Assembly: GCA_949987705.1 (NCBI GenBank)
Contig: OX465286.1
Coordinates: 13,715,676-13,779,675, forward strand
From: Thereva unica
Taxonomy: Eukaryota; Arthropoda; Insecta; Diptera; Therevidae
Length of the DNA: 64,000 nt
Reading direction: 5' to 3'
Below, piece after piece: positions 12,801-26,222 of this stretch. The number at the start of each line of letters is the position of its first letter. The first letter of the stretch is position 1. The notes beneath the pieces were generated by a model. It ran no database searches. It was not told the DNA's origin and saw only the letters and a list, made by a program, of their open reading frames with translations. Both the position numbers and the translations under genes were made by a program.

Positions 12801-15800
12801 CGAACCCCTTGTTATTTCTGGACCAAATCAAGTGCGCTGAACTCGGGGGAGCGAGCCCTTTCCAACGATGCCCCATTCATTAAGATCCCAGCACTTTCGT
12901 GAAATCGACCAAAAATATCCCAAGGGGTACCCCTTTGCAAAATTTCCGGTTTTGGGAAAATTCTGGAGTGGCCCTTTTTTGGATGGGAAATTGTTAGGGA
13001 CCTCCCAGGGAGTCTGTGAATTCAATCCCACCCCGGGCTGACCAGTATTTCCCGAGATAATGGCCATTTCGCAACCCTCCGTTGGCCATTCACAAAAGAG
13101 GCCATAACTCCCGAACCCCTTGTTATTTCTGGACCAAATCAAGTGCGCTGAACTCGGGGGAGCGAGCCCTTTCCAACGATGCCCCATTCATTAAGATCCC
13201 AGCACTTTCGTGAAATCGACCAAAAATATCCCAAGGGGTACTACCCCTTTGCAAAATTTCCGGTTTTGGGAAAATTCTGGAGTGGCCCTTTTTTGGATGG
13301 GAAATTGTTAGGGACCTCCCAGGGAGTCTGTGAATTCAATCCCACCCCGGGCTGACCAGTATTTCCCGAGATAATGGCCATTTCGCAACCCTCCGTTGGC
13401 CATTCACAAAAGAGGCCATAACTCCCGAACCCCTTGTTATTTCTGGACCAAATCAAGTGCGCTGAACTCGGGGGAGCGAGCCCTTTCCAACGATGCCCCA
13501 TTCATTAAGATCCCAGCACTTTCGTGAAATCGACCAAAAATATCCCAAGGGGTACCCCTTTGCAAAATTTCCGGTTTTGGGAAAATTCTGGAGTGGCCCT
13601 TTTTTGGATGGGAAATTGTTAGGGACCTCCCAGGGAGTCTGTGAATTCAATCCCACCCCGGGCTGACCAGTATTTCCCGAGATAATGGCCATTTCGCAAC
13701 CCTCCTTAGGCCATTCACAAAAGGGGCCATAACTCCCGAACCCCTTGTTATTTCTGGACCAAATTAGGTGCGCTGAGCTCGGGGGAGCGAGCCCTTTCCA
13801 ACGATGCCCCATTCATTAAGATCCCAGCACTTTCGTGAAATCGACCAAAAATATCCCAAGGGGTACCCCTTTGCAAAATTTCCGGTTTTGGGAAAATTCT
13901 GGAGTGGCCCTTTTTTGGATGGGAAATTGTTAGGGACCTCCCAGGGAGTCTGTGAATTCAATCCCACCCCGGGCTGACCAGTATTTCCCGAGATAATGGC
14001 CATTTCGCAACCCTCCTTAGGCCATTCACAAAAGGGGCCATAACTCCCGAACCCCTTGTTATTTCTGGACCAAATCAAGTGCGCTGAACTCGGGGGAGCG
14101 AGCCCTTTCCAACGATGCCCCATTCATTAAGATCCCAGCACTTTCGTGAAATCGACCAAAAATATCCCAAGGGGTACCCGTTTGCAAAATTTCCGGTTTT
14201 GGGAAAATTCTGGAGTGGCCCTTTTTTGGATGGGAAATTGTTAGGGACCTCCCAGGGAGTCTGTGAATTCAATCCCACCCCGGGCTGACCAGTATTTCCC
14301 GAGATAATGGCCATTTCGCAACCCTCCGTTGGCCATTCACAAAAGAGGCCATAACTCCCGAACCCCTTGTTATTTCTGGACCAAATCAAGTGCGCTGAAC
14401 TCGGGGGAGCGAGCCCTTTCCAACGATGCCCCATTCATTAAGATCCCAGCACTTTCGTGAAATCGACCAAAAATATCCCAAGGGGTACCCCTTTGCAAAC
14501 TTTCCGGTTTTGGGAAAATTCTGGAGTGGCCCTTTTTTGGATGGGAAATTGTTAGGGACCTCCCAGGGAGTCTGTGAATTCAATCCCACCCCAGGCTGAC
14601 CAGTATTTCCCGAGATAATGGCCATTTCGCAACCCTCCTTAGGCCATTCACAAAAGGGGCCATAACTCCCGAACCCCTTGTTATTTCTGGACCAAATCAA
14701 GTGCGCTGAACTCGGGGGAGCGAGCCCTTTCCAACGATGCCCCATTCATTAAGATCCCAGCACTTTCGTGAAATCGACCAAAAATATCCCAAGGGGTACC
14801 CCTTTGCAAAATTTCCGGTTTTGGGAAAATTCTGGAGTGGCCCTTTTTTGGATGGGAAATTGTTAGGGACCTCCCAGGGAGTCTGTGAATTCAATCCCAC
14901 CCCGGGCTGACCAGTATTTCCCGAGATAATGGCCATTTCGCAACCCTCCTTAGGCCATTCACAAAAGGGGCCATAACTCCCGAACCCCTTGTTATTTCTG
15001 GACCAAATTAGGTGCGCTGAGCTCGGGGGAGCGAGCCCTTTCCAACGATGCCCCATTCATTAAGATCCCAGCACTTTCGTGAAATCGACCAAAAATATCC
15101 CAAGGGGTACCCCTTTGCAAAATTTCCGGTTTTGGGAAAATTCTGGAGTGGCCCTTTTTTGGATGGGAAATTGTTAGGGACCTCCCAGGGAGTCTGTGAA
15201 TTCAATCCCACCCCGGGCTGACCAGTATTTCCCGAGATAATGGCCATTTCGCAACCCTCCTTAGGCCATTCACAAAAGGGGCCATAACTCCCGAACCCCT
15301 TGTTATTTCTGGACCAAATCAAGTGCGCTGAACTCGGGGGAGCGAGCCCTTTCCAACGATGCCCCATTCATTAAGATCCCAGCACTTTCGTGAAATCGAC
15401 CAAAAATATCCCAAGGGGTACCCCTTTGCAAAATTTCCGGTTTTGGGAAAATTCTGGAGTGGCCCTTTTTTGGATGGGAAATTGTTAGGGACCTCCCAGG
15501 GAGTCTGTGAATTCAATCCCACCCCGGGCTGACCAGTATTTCCCGAGATAATGGCCATTTCGCAACCCTCCTTAGGCCATTCACAAAAGGGGCCATAACT
15601 CCCGAACCCCTTGTTATTTCTGGACCAAATTAGGTGCGCTGAGCTCGGGGGAGCGAGCCCTTTCCAACGATGCCCCATTCATTAAGATCCCAGCACGTTC
15701 GTGAAATCGACCAAAAATATCCCAAGGGGTACCCCTTTGCAAAATTTCCGGTTTTGGGAAAATTCTGGAGTGGCCCTTTTTTGGATGGGAAATTGTTAGG

Positions 15801-18800
15801 GACCTCCCAGGGAGTCTGTGAATTCAATCCCACCCCGGGCTGACCAGTATTTCCCGAGATAATGGCCATTTCGCAACCCTCCTTAGGCCATTCACAAAAG
15901 GGGCCATAACTCCCGAACCCCTTGTTATTTCTGGACCAAATCAAGTGCGCTGAACTCGGGGGAGCGAGCCCTTTCCAACGATGCCCCATTCATTAAGATC
16001 CCAGCACTTTCGTGAAATCGACCAAAAATATCCCAAGGGGTACCCCTTTGCAAAATTTCCGGTTTTGGGAAAATTCTGGAGTGGCCCTTTTTTGGATGGG
16101 AAATTGTTAGGGACCTCCCAGGGAGTCTGTGAATTCAATCCCACCCCGGGCTGACCAGTATTTCCCGAGATAATGGCCATTTCGCAACCCTCCTTAGGCC
16201 ATTCACAAAAGGGGCCATAACTCCCGAACCCCTTGTTATTTCTGGACCAAATTAGGTGCGCTGAGCTCGGGGGAGCGAGCCCTTTCCAACGATGCCCCAT
16301 TCATTAAGATCCCAGCACTTTCGTGAAATCGACCAAAAATATCCCAAGGGGTACCCCTTTGCAAAATTTCCGGTTTTGGGAAAATTCTGGAGTGGCCCTT
16401 TTTTGGATGGGAAATTGTTAGGGACCTCCCAGGGAGTCTGTGAATTCAATCCCACCCCGGGCTGACCAGTATTTCCCGAGATAATGGCCATTTCGCAACC
16501 CTCCTTAGGCCATTCACAAAAGGGGCCATAACTCCCGAACCCCTTGTTATTTCTGGACCAAATCAAGTGCGCTGAACTCGGGGGAGCGAGCCCTTTCCAA
16601 CGATGCCCCATTCATTAAGATCCCAGCACTTTCGTGAAATCGACCAAAAATATCCCAAGGGGTACCCCTTTGCAAAATTTCCGGTTTTGGGAAAATTCTG
16701 GAGTGGCCCTTTTTTGGATGGGAAATTGTTAGGGACCTCCCAGGGAGTCTGTGAATTCAATCCCACCCCGGGCTGACCAGTATTTCCCGAGATAATGGCC
16801 ATTTCGCAACCCTCCTTAGGCCATTCACAAAAGGGGCCATAACTCCCGAACCCCTTATTATTTCTGGACCAAATCAAGTGCGCTGAACTCGGGGGAGCGA
16901 GCCCTTTCCAACGATGCCCCATTCATTAAGATCCCAGCACTTTCGTGAAATCGACCAAAAATATCCCAAGGGGTACCCCTTTGCAAAATTTCCGGTTTTG
17001 GGAAAATTCTGGAGTGGCCCTTTTTTGGATGGGAAATTGTTAGGGACCTCCCAGGGAGTCTGTGAATTCAATCCCACCCCGGGCTGACCAGTATTTCCCG
17101 AGATAATGGCCATTTCGCAACCCTCCTTAGGCCATTCACAAAAGGGGCCATAACTCCCGAACCCCTTGTTATTTCTGGACCAAATTAGGTGCGCTGAGCT
17201 CGGGGGAGCGAGCCCTTTCCAACGATGCCCCATTCATTAAGATCCCAGCACTTTCGTGAAATCGACCAAAAATATCCCAAGGGGTACCCCTTTGCAAAAT
17301 TTCCGGTTTTGGGAAAATTCTGGAGTGGCCCTTTTTTGGATGGGAAATTGTTAGGGACCTCCCAGGGAGTCTGTGAATTCAATCCCACCCCGGGCTGACC
17401 AGTATTTCCCGAGATAATGGCCATTTCGCAACCCTCCGTTGGCCATTCACAAAAGAGGCCATAACTCCCGAACCCCTTGTTATTTCTGGACCAAATCAAG
17501 TGCGCTGAACTCGGGGGAGCGAGCCCTTTCCAACGATGCCCCATTCATTAAGATCCCAGCACTTTCGTGAAATCGACCAAAAATATCCCAAGGGGTACCC
17601 CTTTGCAAAATTTCCGGTTTTGGGAAAATTCTGGAGTGGCCCTTTTTTGGATGGGAAATTGTTAGGGACCTCCCAGGGAGTCTGTGAATTCAATCCCACC
17701 CCGGGCTGACCAGTATTTCCCGAGATAATGGCCATTTCGCAACCCTCCGTTGGCCATTCACAAAAGAGGCCATAACTCCCGAACCCCTTGTTATTTCTGG
17801 ACCAAATCAAGTGCGCTGAACTCGGGGGAGCGAGCCCTTTCCAACGATGCCCCATTCATTAAGATCCCAGCACTTTCGTGAAATCGACCAAAAATATCCC
17901 AAGGGGTACCCCTTTGCAAAATTTCCGGTTTTGGGAAAATTCTGGAGTGGCCCTTTTTTGGATGGGAAATTGTTAGGGACCTCCCAGGGAGTCTGTGAAT
18001 TCAATCCCACCCCGGGCTGACCAGTATTTCCCGAGATAATGGCCATTTCGCAACCCTCCTTAGGCCATTCACAAAAGGGGCCATAACTCCCGAACCCCTT
18101 GTTATTTCTGGACCAAATTAGGTGCGCTGAGCTCGGGGGAGCGAGCCCTTTCCAACGATGCCCCATTCATTAAGATCCCAGCACTTTCGTGAAATCGACC
18201 AAAAATATCCCAAGGGGTACCCCTTTGCAAAATTTCCGGTTTTGGGAAAATTCTGGAGTGGCCCTTTTTTGGATGGGAAATTGTTAGGGACCTCCCAGGG
18301 AGTCTGTGAATTCAATCCCACCCCGGGCTGACCAGTATTTCCCGAGATAATGGCCATTTCGCAACCCTCCTTAGGCCATTCACAAAAGGGGCCATAACTC
18401 CCGAACCCCTTGTTATTTCTGGACCAAATCAAGTGCGCTGAACTCGGGGGAGCGAGCCCTTTCCAACGATGCCCCATTCATTAAGATCCCAGCACTTTCG
18501 TGAAATCGACTAAAAATATCCCAAGGGGTACCCCTTTGCAAAATTTCCGGTTTTGGGAAAATTCTGGAGTGGCCCTTTTTTGGATGGGAAATTGTTAGGG
18601 ACCTCCCAGGGAGTCTGTGAATTCAATCCCACCCCGGGCTGACCAGTATTTCCCGAGATAATGGCCATTTCGCAACCCTCCGTTGGCCATTCACAAAAGA
18701 GGCCATAACTCCTGAACCCCTTGTTATTTCTGGACCAAATCAAGTGCGCTGAACTCGGGGGAGCGAGCCCTTTCCAACGATGCCCCATTCATTAAGATCC

Positions 18801-21800
18801 CAGCACTTTCGTGAAATCGACCAAAAATATCCCAAGGGGTACCCCTTTGCAAAATTTCCGGTTTTGGGAAAATTCTGGAGTGGCCCTTTTTTGGATGGGA
18901 AATTGTTAGGGACCTCCCAGGGAGTCTGTGAATTCAATCCCACCCCGGGCTGACCAGTATTTCCCGAGATAATGGCCATTTCGCAACCCTCCGTTGGCTA
19001 TTCACAAAAGAGGCCATAACTCCCGAACCCCTTGTTATTTCTGGACCAAATCAAGTGCGCTGAACTCGGGGGAGCGAGCCCTTTCCAACGATGCCCCATT
19101 CATTAAGATCCCAGCACTTTCGTGAAATCGACCAAAAATATCCCAAGGGGTACCCCTTTGCAAAATTTCCGGTTTTGGGAAAATTCTGGAGTGGCCCTTT
19201 TTTGGATGGGAAATTGTTAGGGACCTCCCAGGGAGTCTGTGAATTCAATCCCACCCCGGGCTGACCAGTATTTCCCGAGATAATGGCCATTTCGCAACCC
19301 TCCTTAGGCCATTCACAAAAGGGGCCATAACTCCCGAACCCCTTGTTATTTCTGGACCAAATTAGGTGCGCTGAGCTCGGGGGAGCAAGCCCTTTCCAAC
19401 GATGCCCCATTCATTAAGATCCCAGCACTTTCGTGAAATCGACCAAAAATATCCCAAGGGGTACCCCTTTGCAAAATTTCCGGTTTTGGGAAAATTCTGG
19501 AGTGGCCCTTTTTTGGATGGGAAATTGTTAGGGACCTCCCAGGGAGTCTGTGAATTCAATCCCACCCCGGGCTGACCAGTATTTCCCGAGATAATGGCCA
19601 TTTCGCAACCCTCCTTAGGCCATTCACAAAAGGGGCCATAACTCCCGAACCCCTTGTTATTTCTGGACCAAATCAAGTGCGCTGAACTCGGGGGAGCGAG
19701 CCCTTTCCAACGATGCCCCATTCATTAAGATCCCAGCACTTTCGTGAAATCGACCAAAAATATCCCAAGGGGTACCCCTTTGCAAAATTTCCGGTTTTGG
19801 GAAAATTCTGGAGTGGCCCTTTTTTGGATGGGAAATTGTTAGGGACCTCCCAGGGAGTCTGTGAATTCAATCCCACCCCGGGCTGACCAGTATTTCCCGA
19901 GATAATGGCCATTTCGCAACCCTCCTTAGGCCATTCACAAAAGGGGCCATAACTCCCGAACCCCTTGTTATTTCTGGACCAAATTAGGTGCGCTGAGCTC
20001 GGGGGAGCGAGCCCTTTCCAACGATGCCCCATTCATTAAGATCCCAGCACTTTCGTGAAATCGACCAAAAATATCCCAAGGGGTACCCCTTTGCAAAATT
20101 TCCGGTTTTGGGAAAATTCTGGAGTGGCCCTTTTTTGGATGGGAAATTGTTAGGGACCTCCCAGGGAGTCTGTGAATTCAATCCCACCCCGGGCTGACCA
20201 GTATTTCCCGAGATAATGGCCATTTCGCAACCCTCCTTAGGCCATTCACAAAAGGGGCCATAACTCCCGAACCCCTTGTTATTTCTGGACCAAATCAAGT
20301 GCGCTGAACTCGGGGGAGCGAGCCCTTTCCAACGATGCCCCATTCATTAAGATCCCAGCACTTTCGTGAAATCGACCAAAAATATCCCAAGGGGTACCCC
20401 TTTGCAAAATTTCCGGTTTTGGGAAAATTCTGGAGTGGCCCTTTTTTGGATGGGAAATTGTTAGGGACCTCCCAGGGAGTCTGTGAATTCAATCCCACCC
20501 CGGGCTGACCAGTATTTCCCGAGATAATGGCCATTTCGCAACCCTCCGTTGGCCATTCACAAAAGAGGCCATAACTCCCGAACCCCTTGTTATTTCTGGA
20601 CCAAATCAAGTGCGCTGAACTCGGGGGAGCGAGCCCTTTCCAACGATGCCCCATTCATTAAGATCCCAGCACTTTCGTGAAATCGACCAAAAATATCCCA
20701 AGGGGTACCCCTTTGCAAAATTTCCGGTTTTGGGAAAATTCTGGAGTGGCCCTTTTTTGGATGGGAAATTGTTAGGGACCTCCCAGGGAGTCTGTGAATT
20801 CAATCCCACCCCGGGCTGACCAGTATTTCCCGAGATAATGGCCATTTCGCAACCCTCCGTTGGCTATTCACAAAAGAGGCCATAACTCCCGAACCCCTTG
20901 TTATTTCTGGACCAAATCAAGTGCGCTGAACTCGGGGGAGCGAGCCCTTTCCAACGATGCCCCATTCATTAAGATCCCAGCACTTTCGTGAAATCGACTA
21001 AAAATATCCCAAGGGGTACCCCTTTGCAAAATTTCCGGTTTTGGGAAAATTCTGGAGTGGCCCTTTTTTGGATGGGAAATTGTTAGGGACCTCCCAGGGA
21101 GTCTGTGAATTCAATCCCACCCCGGGCTGACCAGTATTTCCCGAGATAATGGCCATTTCGCAACCCTCCTTAGGCCATTCACAAAAGGGGCCATAACTCC
21201 CGAACCCCTTGTTATTTCTGGACCAAATTAGGTGCGCTGAGCTCGGGGGAGCGAGCCCTTTCCAACGATGCCCCATTCATTAAGATCCCAGCACTTTCGT
21301 GAAATCGACCAAAAATATCCCAAGGGGTACCCCTTTGCAAAATTTCCGGTTTTGGGAAAATTCTGGAGTGGCCCTTTTTTGGATGGGAAATTGTTAGGGA
21401 CCTCCCAGGGAGTCTGTGAATTCAATCCCACCCCGGGCTGACCAGTATTTCCCGAGATAATGGCCATTTCGCAACCCTCCTTAGGCCATTCACAAAAGGG
21501 GCCATAACTCCCGAACCCCTTGTTATTTCTGGACCAAATCAAGTGCGCTGAACTCGGGGGAGCGAGCCCTTTCCAACGATGCCCCATTCATTAAGATCCC
21601 AGCACTTTCGTGAAATCGACCAAAAATATCCCAAGGGGTACCCCTTTGCAAAATTTCCGGTTTTGGGAAAATTCTGGAGTGGCCCTTTTTTGGATGGGAA
21701 ATTGTTAGGGACCTCCCAGGGAGTCTGTGAATTCAATCCCACCCCGGGCTGACCAGTATTTCCCGAGATAATGGCCATTTCGCAACCCTCCGTTGGCCAT

Positions 21801-23404
21801 TCACAAAAGAGGCCATAACTCCCGAACCCCTTGTTATTTCTGGACCAAATCAAGTGCGCTGAACTCGGGGGAGCGAGCCCTTTCCAACGATGCCCCATTC
21901 ATTAAGATCCCAGCACTTTCGTGAAATCGACCAAAAATATCCCAAGGGGTACCCCTTTGCAAAATTTCCGGTTTTGGGAAAATTCTGGAGTGGCCCTTTT
22001 TTGGATGGGAAATTGTTAGGGACCTCCCAGGGAGTCTGTGAATTCAATCCCACCCCGGGCTGACCAGTATTTCCCGAGATAATGGCCATTTCGCAACCCT
22101 CCTTAGGCCATTCACAAAAGGGGCCAAAACTCCCGAACCCCTTGTTATTTCTGGACCAAATCAAGTGCGCTGAACTCGGGGGAGCGAGCCCTTTCCAACG
22201 ATGCCCCATTCATTAAGATCCCAGCACTTTCGTGAAATCGACCAAAAATATCCCAAGGGGTACCCCTTTGCAAAATTTCCGGTTTTGGGAAAATTCTGGA
22301 GTGGCCCTTTTTTGGATGGGAAATTGTTAGGGACCTCCCAGGGAGTCTGTGAATTCAATCCCACCCCGGGCTGACCAGTATTTCCCGAGATAATGGCCAT
22401 TTCGCAACCCTCCGTTGGCTATTCACAAAAGAGGCCATAACTCCCGAACCCCTTGTTATTTCTGGACCAAATCAAGTGCGCTGAACTCGGGGGAGCGAGC
22501 CCTTTCCAACGATGCCCCATTCATTAAGATCCCAGCACTTTCGTGAAATCGACCAAAAATATCCCAAGGGGTACCCCTTTGCAAAATTTCCGGTTTTGGG
22601 AAAATTCTGGAGTGGCCCTTTTTTGGATGGGAAATTGTTAGGGACCTCCCAGGGAGTCTGTGAATTCAATCCCACCCCGGGCTGACCAGTATTTCCCGAG
22701 ATAATGGCCATTTCGCAACCCTCCTTAGGCCATTCACAAAAGGGGCCATAACTCCCGAACCCCTTGTTATTTCTGGACCAAATTAGGTGCGCTGAGCTCG
22801 GGGGAGCGAGCCCTTTCCAACGATGCCCCATTCATTAAGATCCCAGCACTTTCGTGAAATCGACCAAAAATATCCCAAGGGGTACCCCTTTGCAAAATTT
22901 CCGGTTTTGGGAAAATTCTGGAGTGGCCCTTTTTTGGATGGGAAATTGTTAGGGACCTCCCAGGGAGTCTGTGAATTCAATCCCACCCCGGGCTGACCAG
23001 TATTTCCCGAGATAATGGCCATTTCGCAACCCTCCTTAGGCCATTCACAAAAGGGGCCATAACTCCCGAACCCCTTGTTATTTCTGGACCAAATTAGGTG
23101 CGCTGAGCTCGGGGGAGCGAGCCCTTTCCAACGATGCCCCATTCATTAAGATCCCAGCACTTTCGTGAAATCGACCAAAAATATCCCAAGGGGTACCCCT
23201 TTGCAAAATTTGCGGTTTTGGGAAAATTCTGGAGTGGCCCTTTTTTGGATGGGAAATTGTTAGGGACCTCCCAGGGAGTCTGTGAATTCAATCCCACCCC
23301 GGGCTGACCAGTATTTCCCGAGATAATGGCCATTTCGCAACCCTCCTTAGGCCATTCACAAAAGGGGCCATAACTCCCGAACCCCTTGTTATTTCTGGAC
23401 CAAA

Positions 23405-26222
23405 TTAGGTGCGCTGAGCTCGGGGGAGCGAGCCCTTTCCAACGATGCCCCATTCATTAAGATCCCAGCACGTTCGTGAAATCGACCAAAAATATCCCAA
23501 GGGGTACCCCTTTGCAAAATTTCCGGTTTTGGGAAAATTCTGGAGTGGCCCTTTTTTGGATGGGAAATTGTTAGGGACCTCCCAGGGAGTCTGTGAATTC
23601 AATCCCACCCCGGGCTGACCAGTATTTCCCGAGATAATGGCCATTTCGCAACCCTCCTTAGGCCATTCACAAAAGGGGCCATAACTCCCGAACCCCTTGT
23701 TATTTCTGGACCAAATTAGGTGCGCTGAGCTCGGGGGAGCGAGCCCTTTCCAACGATGCCCCATTCATTAAGATCCCAGCACTTTCGTGAAATCGACCAA
23801 AAATAAAAAAATTTGCAAAATTTCCGGTTTTGGGAAAATTCTGGATTGGCCCTTTTTTGGATGGGAAATTGTTAGGGACCTCCCAGGGAGTCTGTGAATT
23901 CAATCCCACCCCGGGCTGACCAGTATTTCCCGAGATAATGGCCATTTCGCAACCCTCCTTAGGCCATTCACAAAAGGGGCCATAACTCCCGAACCCCTTG
24001 TTATTTCTGGACCAAATCAAGTGCGCTGAACTCGGGGGAGCGAGCCCTTTCCAACGATGCCCCATTCATTAAGATCCCAGCACTTTCGTGAAATCGACCA
24101 AAAATATCCCAAGGGGTACCCCTTTGCAAAATTTCCGGTTTTGGGAAAATTCTGGAGTGGCCCTTTTTTGGATGGGAAATTGTTAGGGACCTCCCAGGGA
24201 GTCTGTGAATTCAATCCCACCCCGGGCTGACCAGTATTTCCCGAGATAATGGCCATTTCGCAACCCTCCGTTGGCTATTCACAAAAGAGGCCATAACTCC
24301 CGAACCCCTTGTTATTTCTGGACCAAATCAAGTGCGCTGAACTCGGGGGAGCGAGCCCTTTCCAACGATGCCCCATTCATTAAGATCCCAGCACTTTCGT
24401 GAAATCGACCAAAAATAAAAAAATTTGCAAAATTTCCGGTTTTGGGAAAATTCTGGATTGGCCCTTTTTTGGATGGGAAATTGTTAGGGACCTCCCAGGG
24501 AGTCTGTGAATTCAATCCCACCCCGGGCTGACCAGTATTTCCCGAGATAATGGCCATTTCGCAACCCTCCTTAGGCCATTCACAAAAGGGGCCATAACTC
24601 CCGAACCCCTTGTTATTTCTGGACCAAATCAAGTGCGCTGAACTCGGGGGAGCGAGCCCTTTCCAACGATGCCCCATTCATTAAGATCCCAGCACTTTCG
24701 TGAAATCGACCAAAAATATCCCAAGGGGTACCCCTTTGCAAAATTTCCGGTTTTGGGAAAATTCTGGAGTGGCCCTTTTTTGGATGGGAAATTGTTAGGG
24801 ACCTCCCAGGGAGTCTGTGAATTCAATCCCACCCCGGGCTGACCAGTATTTCCCGAGATAATGGCCATTTCGCAACCCTCCGTTGGCTATTCACAAAAGA
24901 GGCCATAACTCCCGAACCCCTTGTTATTTCTGGACCAAATCAAGTGCGCTGAACTCGGGGGAGCGAGCCCTTTCCAACGATGCCCCATTCATTAAGATCC
25001 CAGCACTTTCGTGAAATCGACCAAAAATATCCCAAGGGGTACCCCTTTGCAAAATTTCCGGTTTTGGGAAAATTCTGGAGTGGCCCTTTTTTGGATGGGA
25101 AATTGTTAGGGACCTCCCAGGGAGTCTGTGAATTCAATCCCACCCCGGGCTGACCAGTATTTCCCGAGATAATGGCCATTTCGCAACCCTCCTTAGGCCA
25201 TTCACAAAAGGGGCCATAACTCCCGAACCCCTTGTTATTTCTGGACCAAATTAGGTGCGCTGAGCTCGGGGGAGCGAGCCCTTTCCAACGATGCCCCATT
25301 CATTAAGATCCCAGCACTTTCGTGAAATCGACCAAAAATATCCCAAGGGGTACCCCTTTGCAAAATTTCCGGTTTTGGGAAAATTCTGGAGTGGCCCTTT
25401 TTTGGATGGGAAATTGTTAGGGACCTCCCAGGGAGTCTGTGAATTCAATCCCACCCCGGGCTGACCAGTATTTCCCGAGATAATGGCCATTTCGCAACCC
25501 TCCTTAGGCCATTCACAAAAGGGGCCATAACTCCCGAACCCCTTGTTATTTCTGGACCAAATTAGGTGCGCTGAGCTCGGGGGAGCGAGCCCTTTCCAAC
25601 GATGCCCCATTCATTAAGATCCCAGCACGTTCGTGAAATCGACCAAAAATATCCCAAGGGGTACCCCTTTGCAAAATTTCCGGTTTTGGGAAAATTCTGG
25701 AGTGGCCCTTTTTTGGATGGGAAATTGTTAGGGACCTCCCAGGGAGTCTGTGAATTCAATCCCACCCCGGGCTGACCAGTATTTCCCGAGATAATGGCCA
25801 TTTCGCAACCCTCCTTAGGCCATTCACAAAAGGGGCCATAACTCCCGAACCCCTTGTTATTTCTGGACCAAATTAGGTGCGCTGAGCTCGGGGGAGCGAG
25901 CCCTTTCCAACGATGCCCCATTCATTAAGATCCCAGCACTTTCGTGAAATCGACCAAAAATAAAAAAATTTGCAAAATTTCCGGTTTTGGGAAAATTCTG
26001 GATTGGCCCTTTTTTGGATGGGAAATTGTTAGGGACCTCCCAGGGAGTCTGTGAATTCAATCCCACCCCGGGCTGACCAGTATTTCCCGAGATAATGGCC
26101 ATTTCGCAACCCTCCTTAGGCCATTCACAAAAGGGGCCATAACTCCCGAACCCCTTGTTATTTCTGGACCAAATCAAGTGCGCTGAACTCGGGGGAGCGA
26201 GCCCTTTCCAACGATGCCCCAT
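23405..26222. repeat. Satellite sub-block with three 301-bp variant monomers
   Basis: Three monomers replace the segment holding the GGGGTACCCC palindrome with an A-rich string (ATAAAAAAATTTGC near 23803, 24413 and 25961). This shortens each by 10 bp, and all three share a linked G-to-T change in CTGGATTGG. The first and third are both preceded by a monomer with CAGCACGTTCG (23465-23475 and 25622-25632), and they lie 2157 bp apart (2 x 301 plus 5 x 311). This indicates duplication of a multi-monomer block. Confidence 0.85.
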
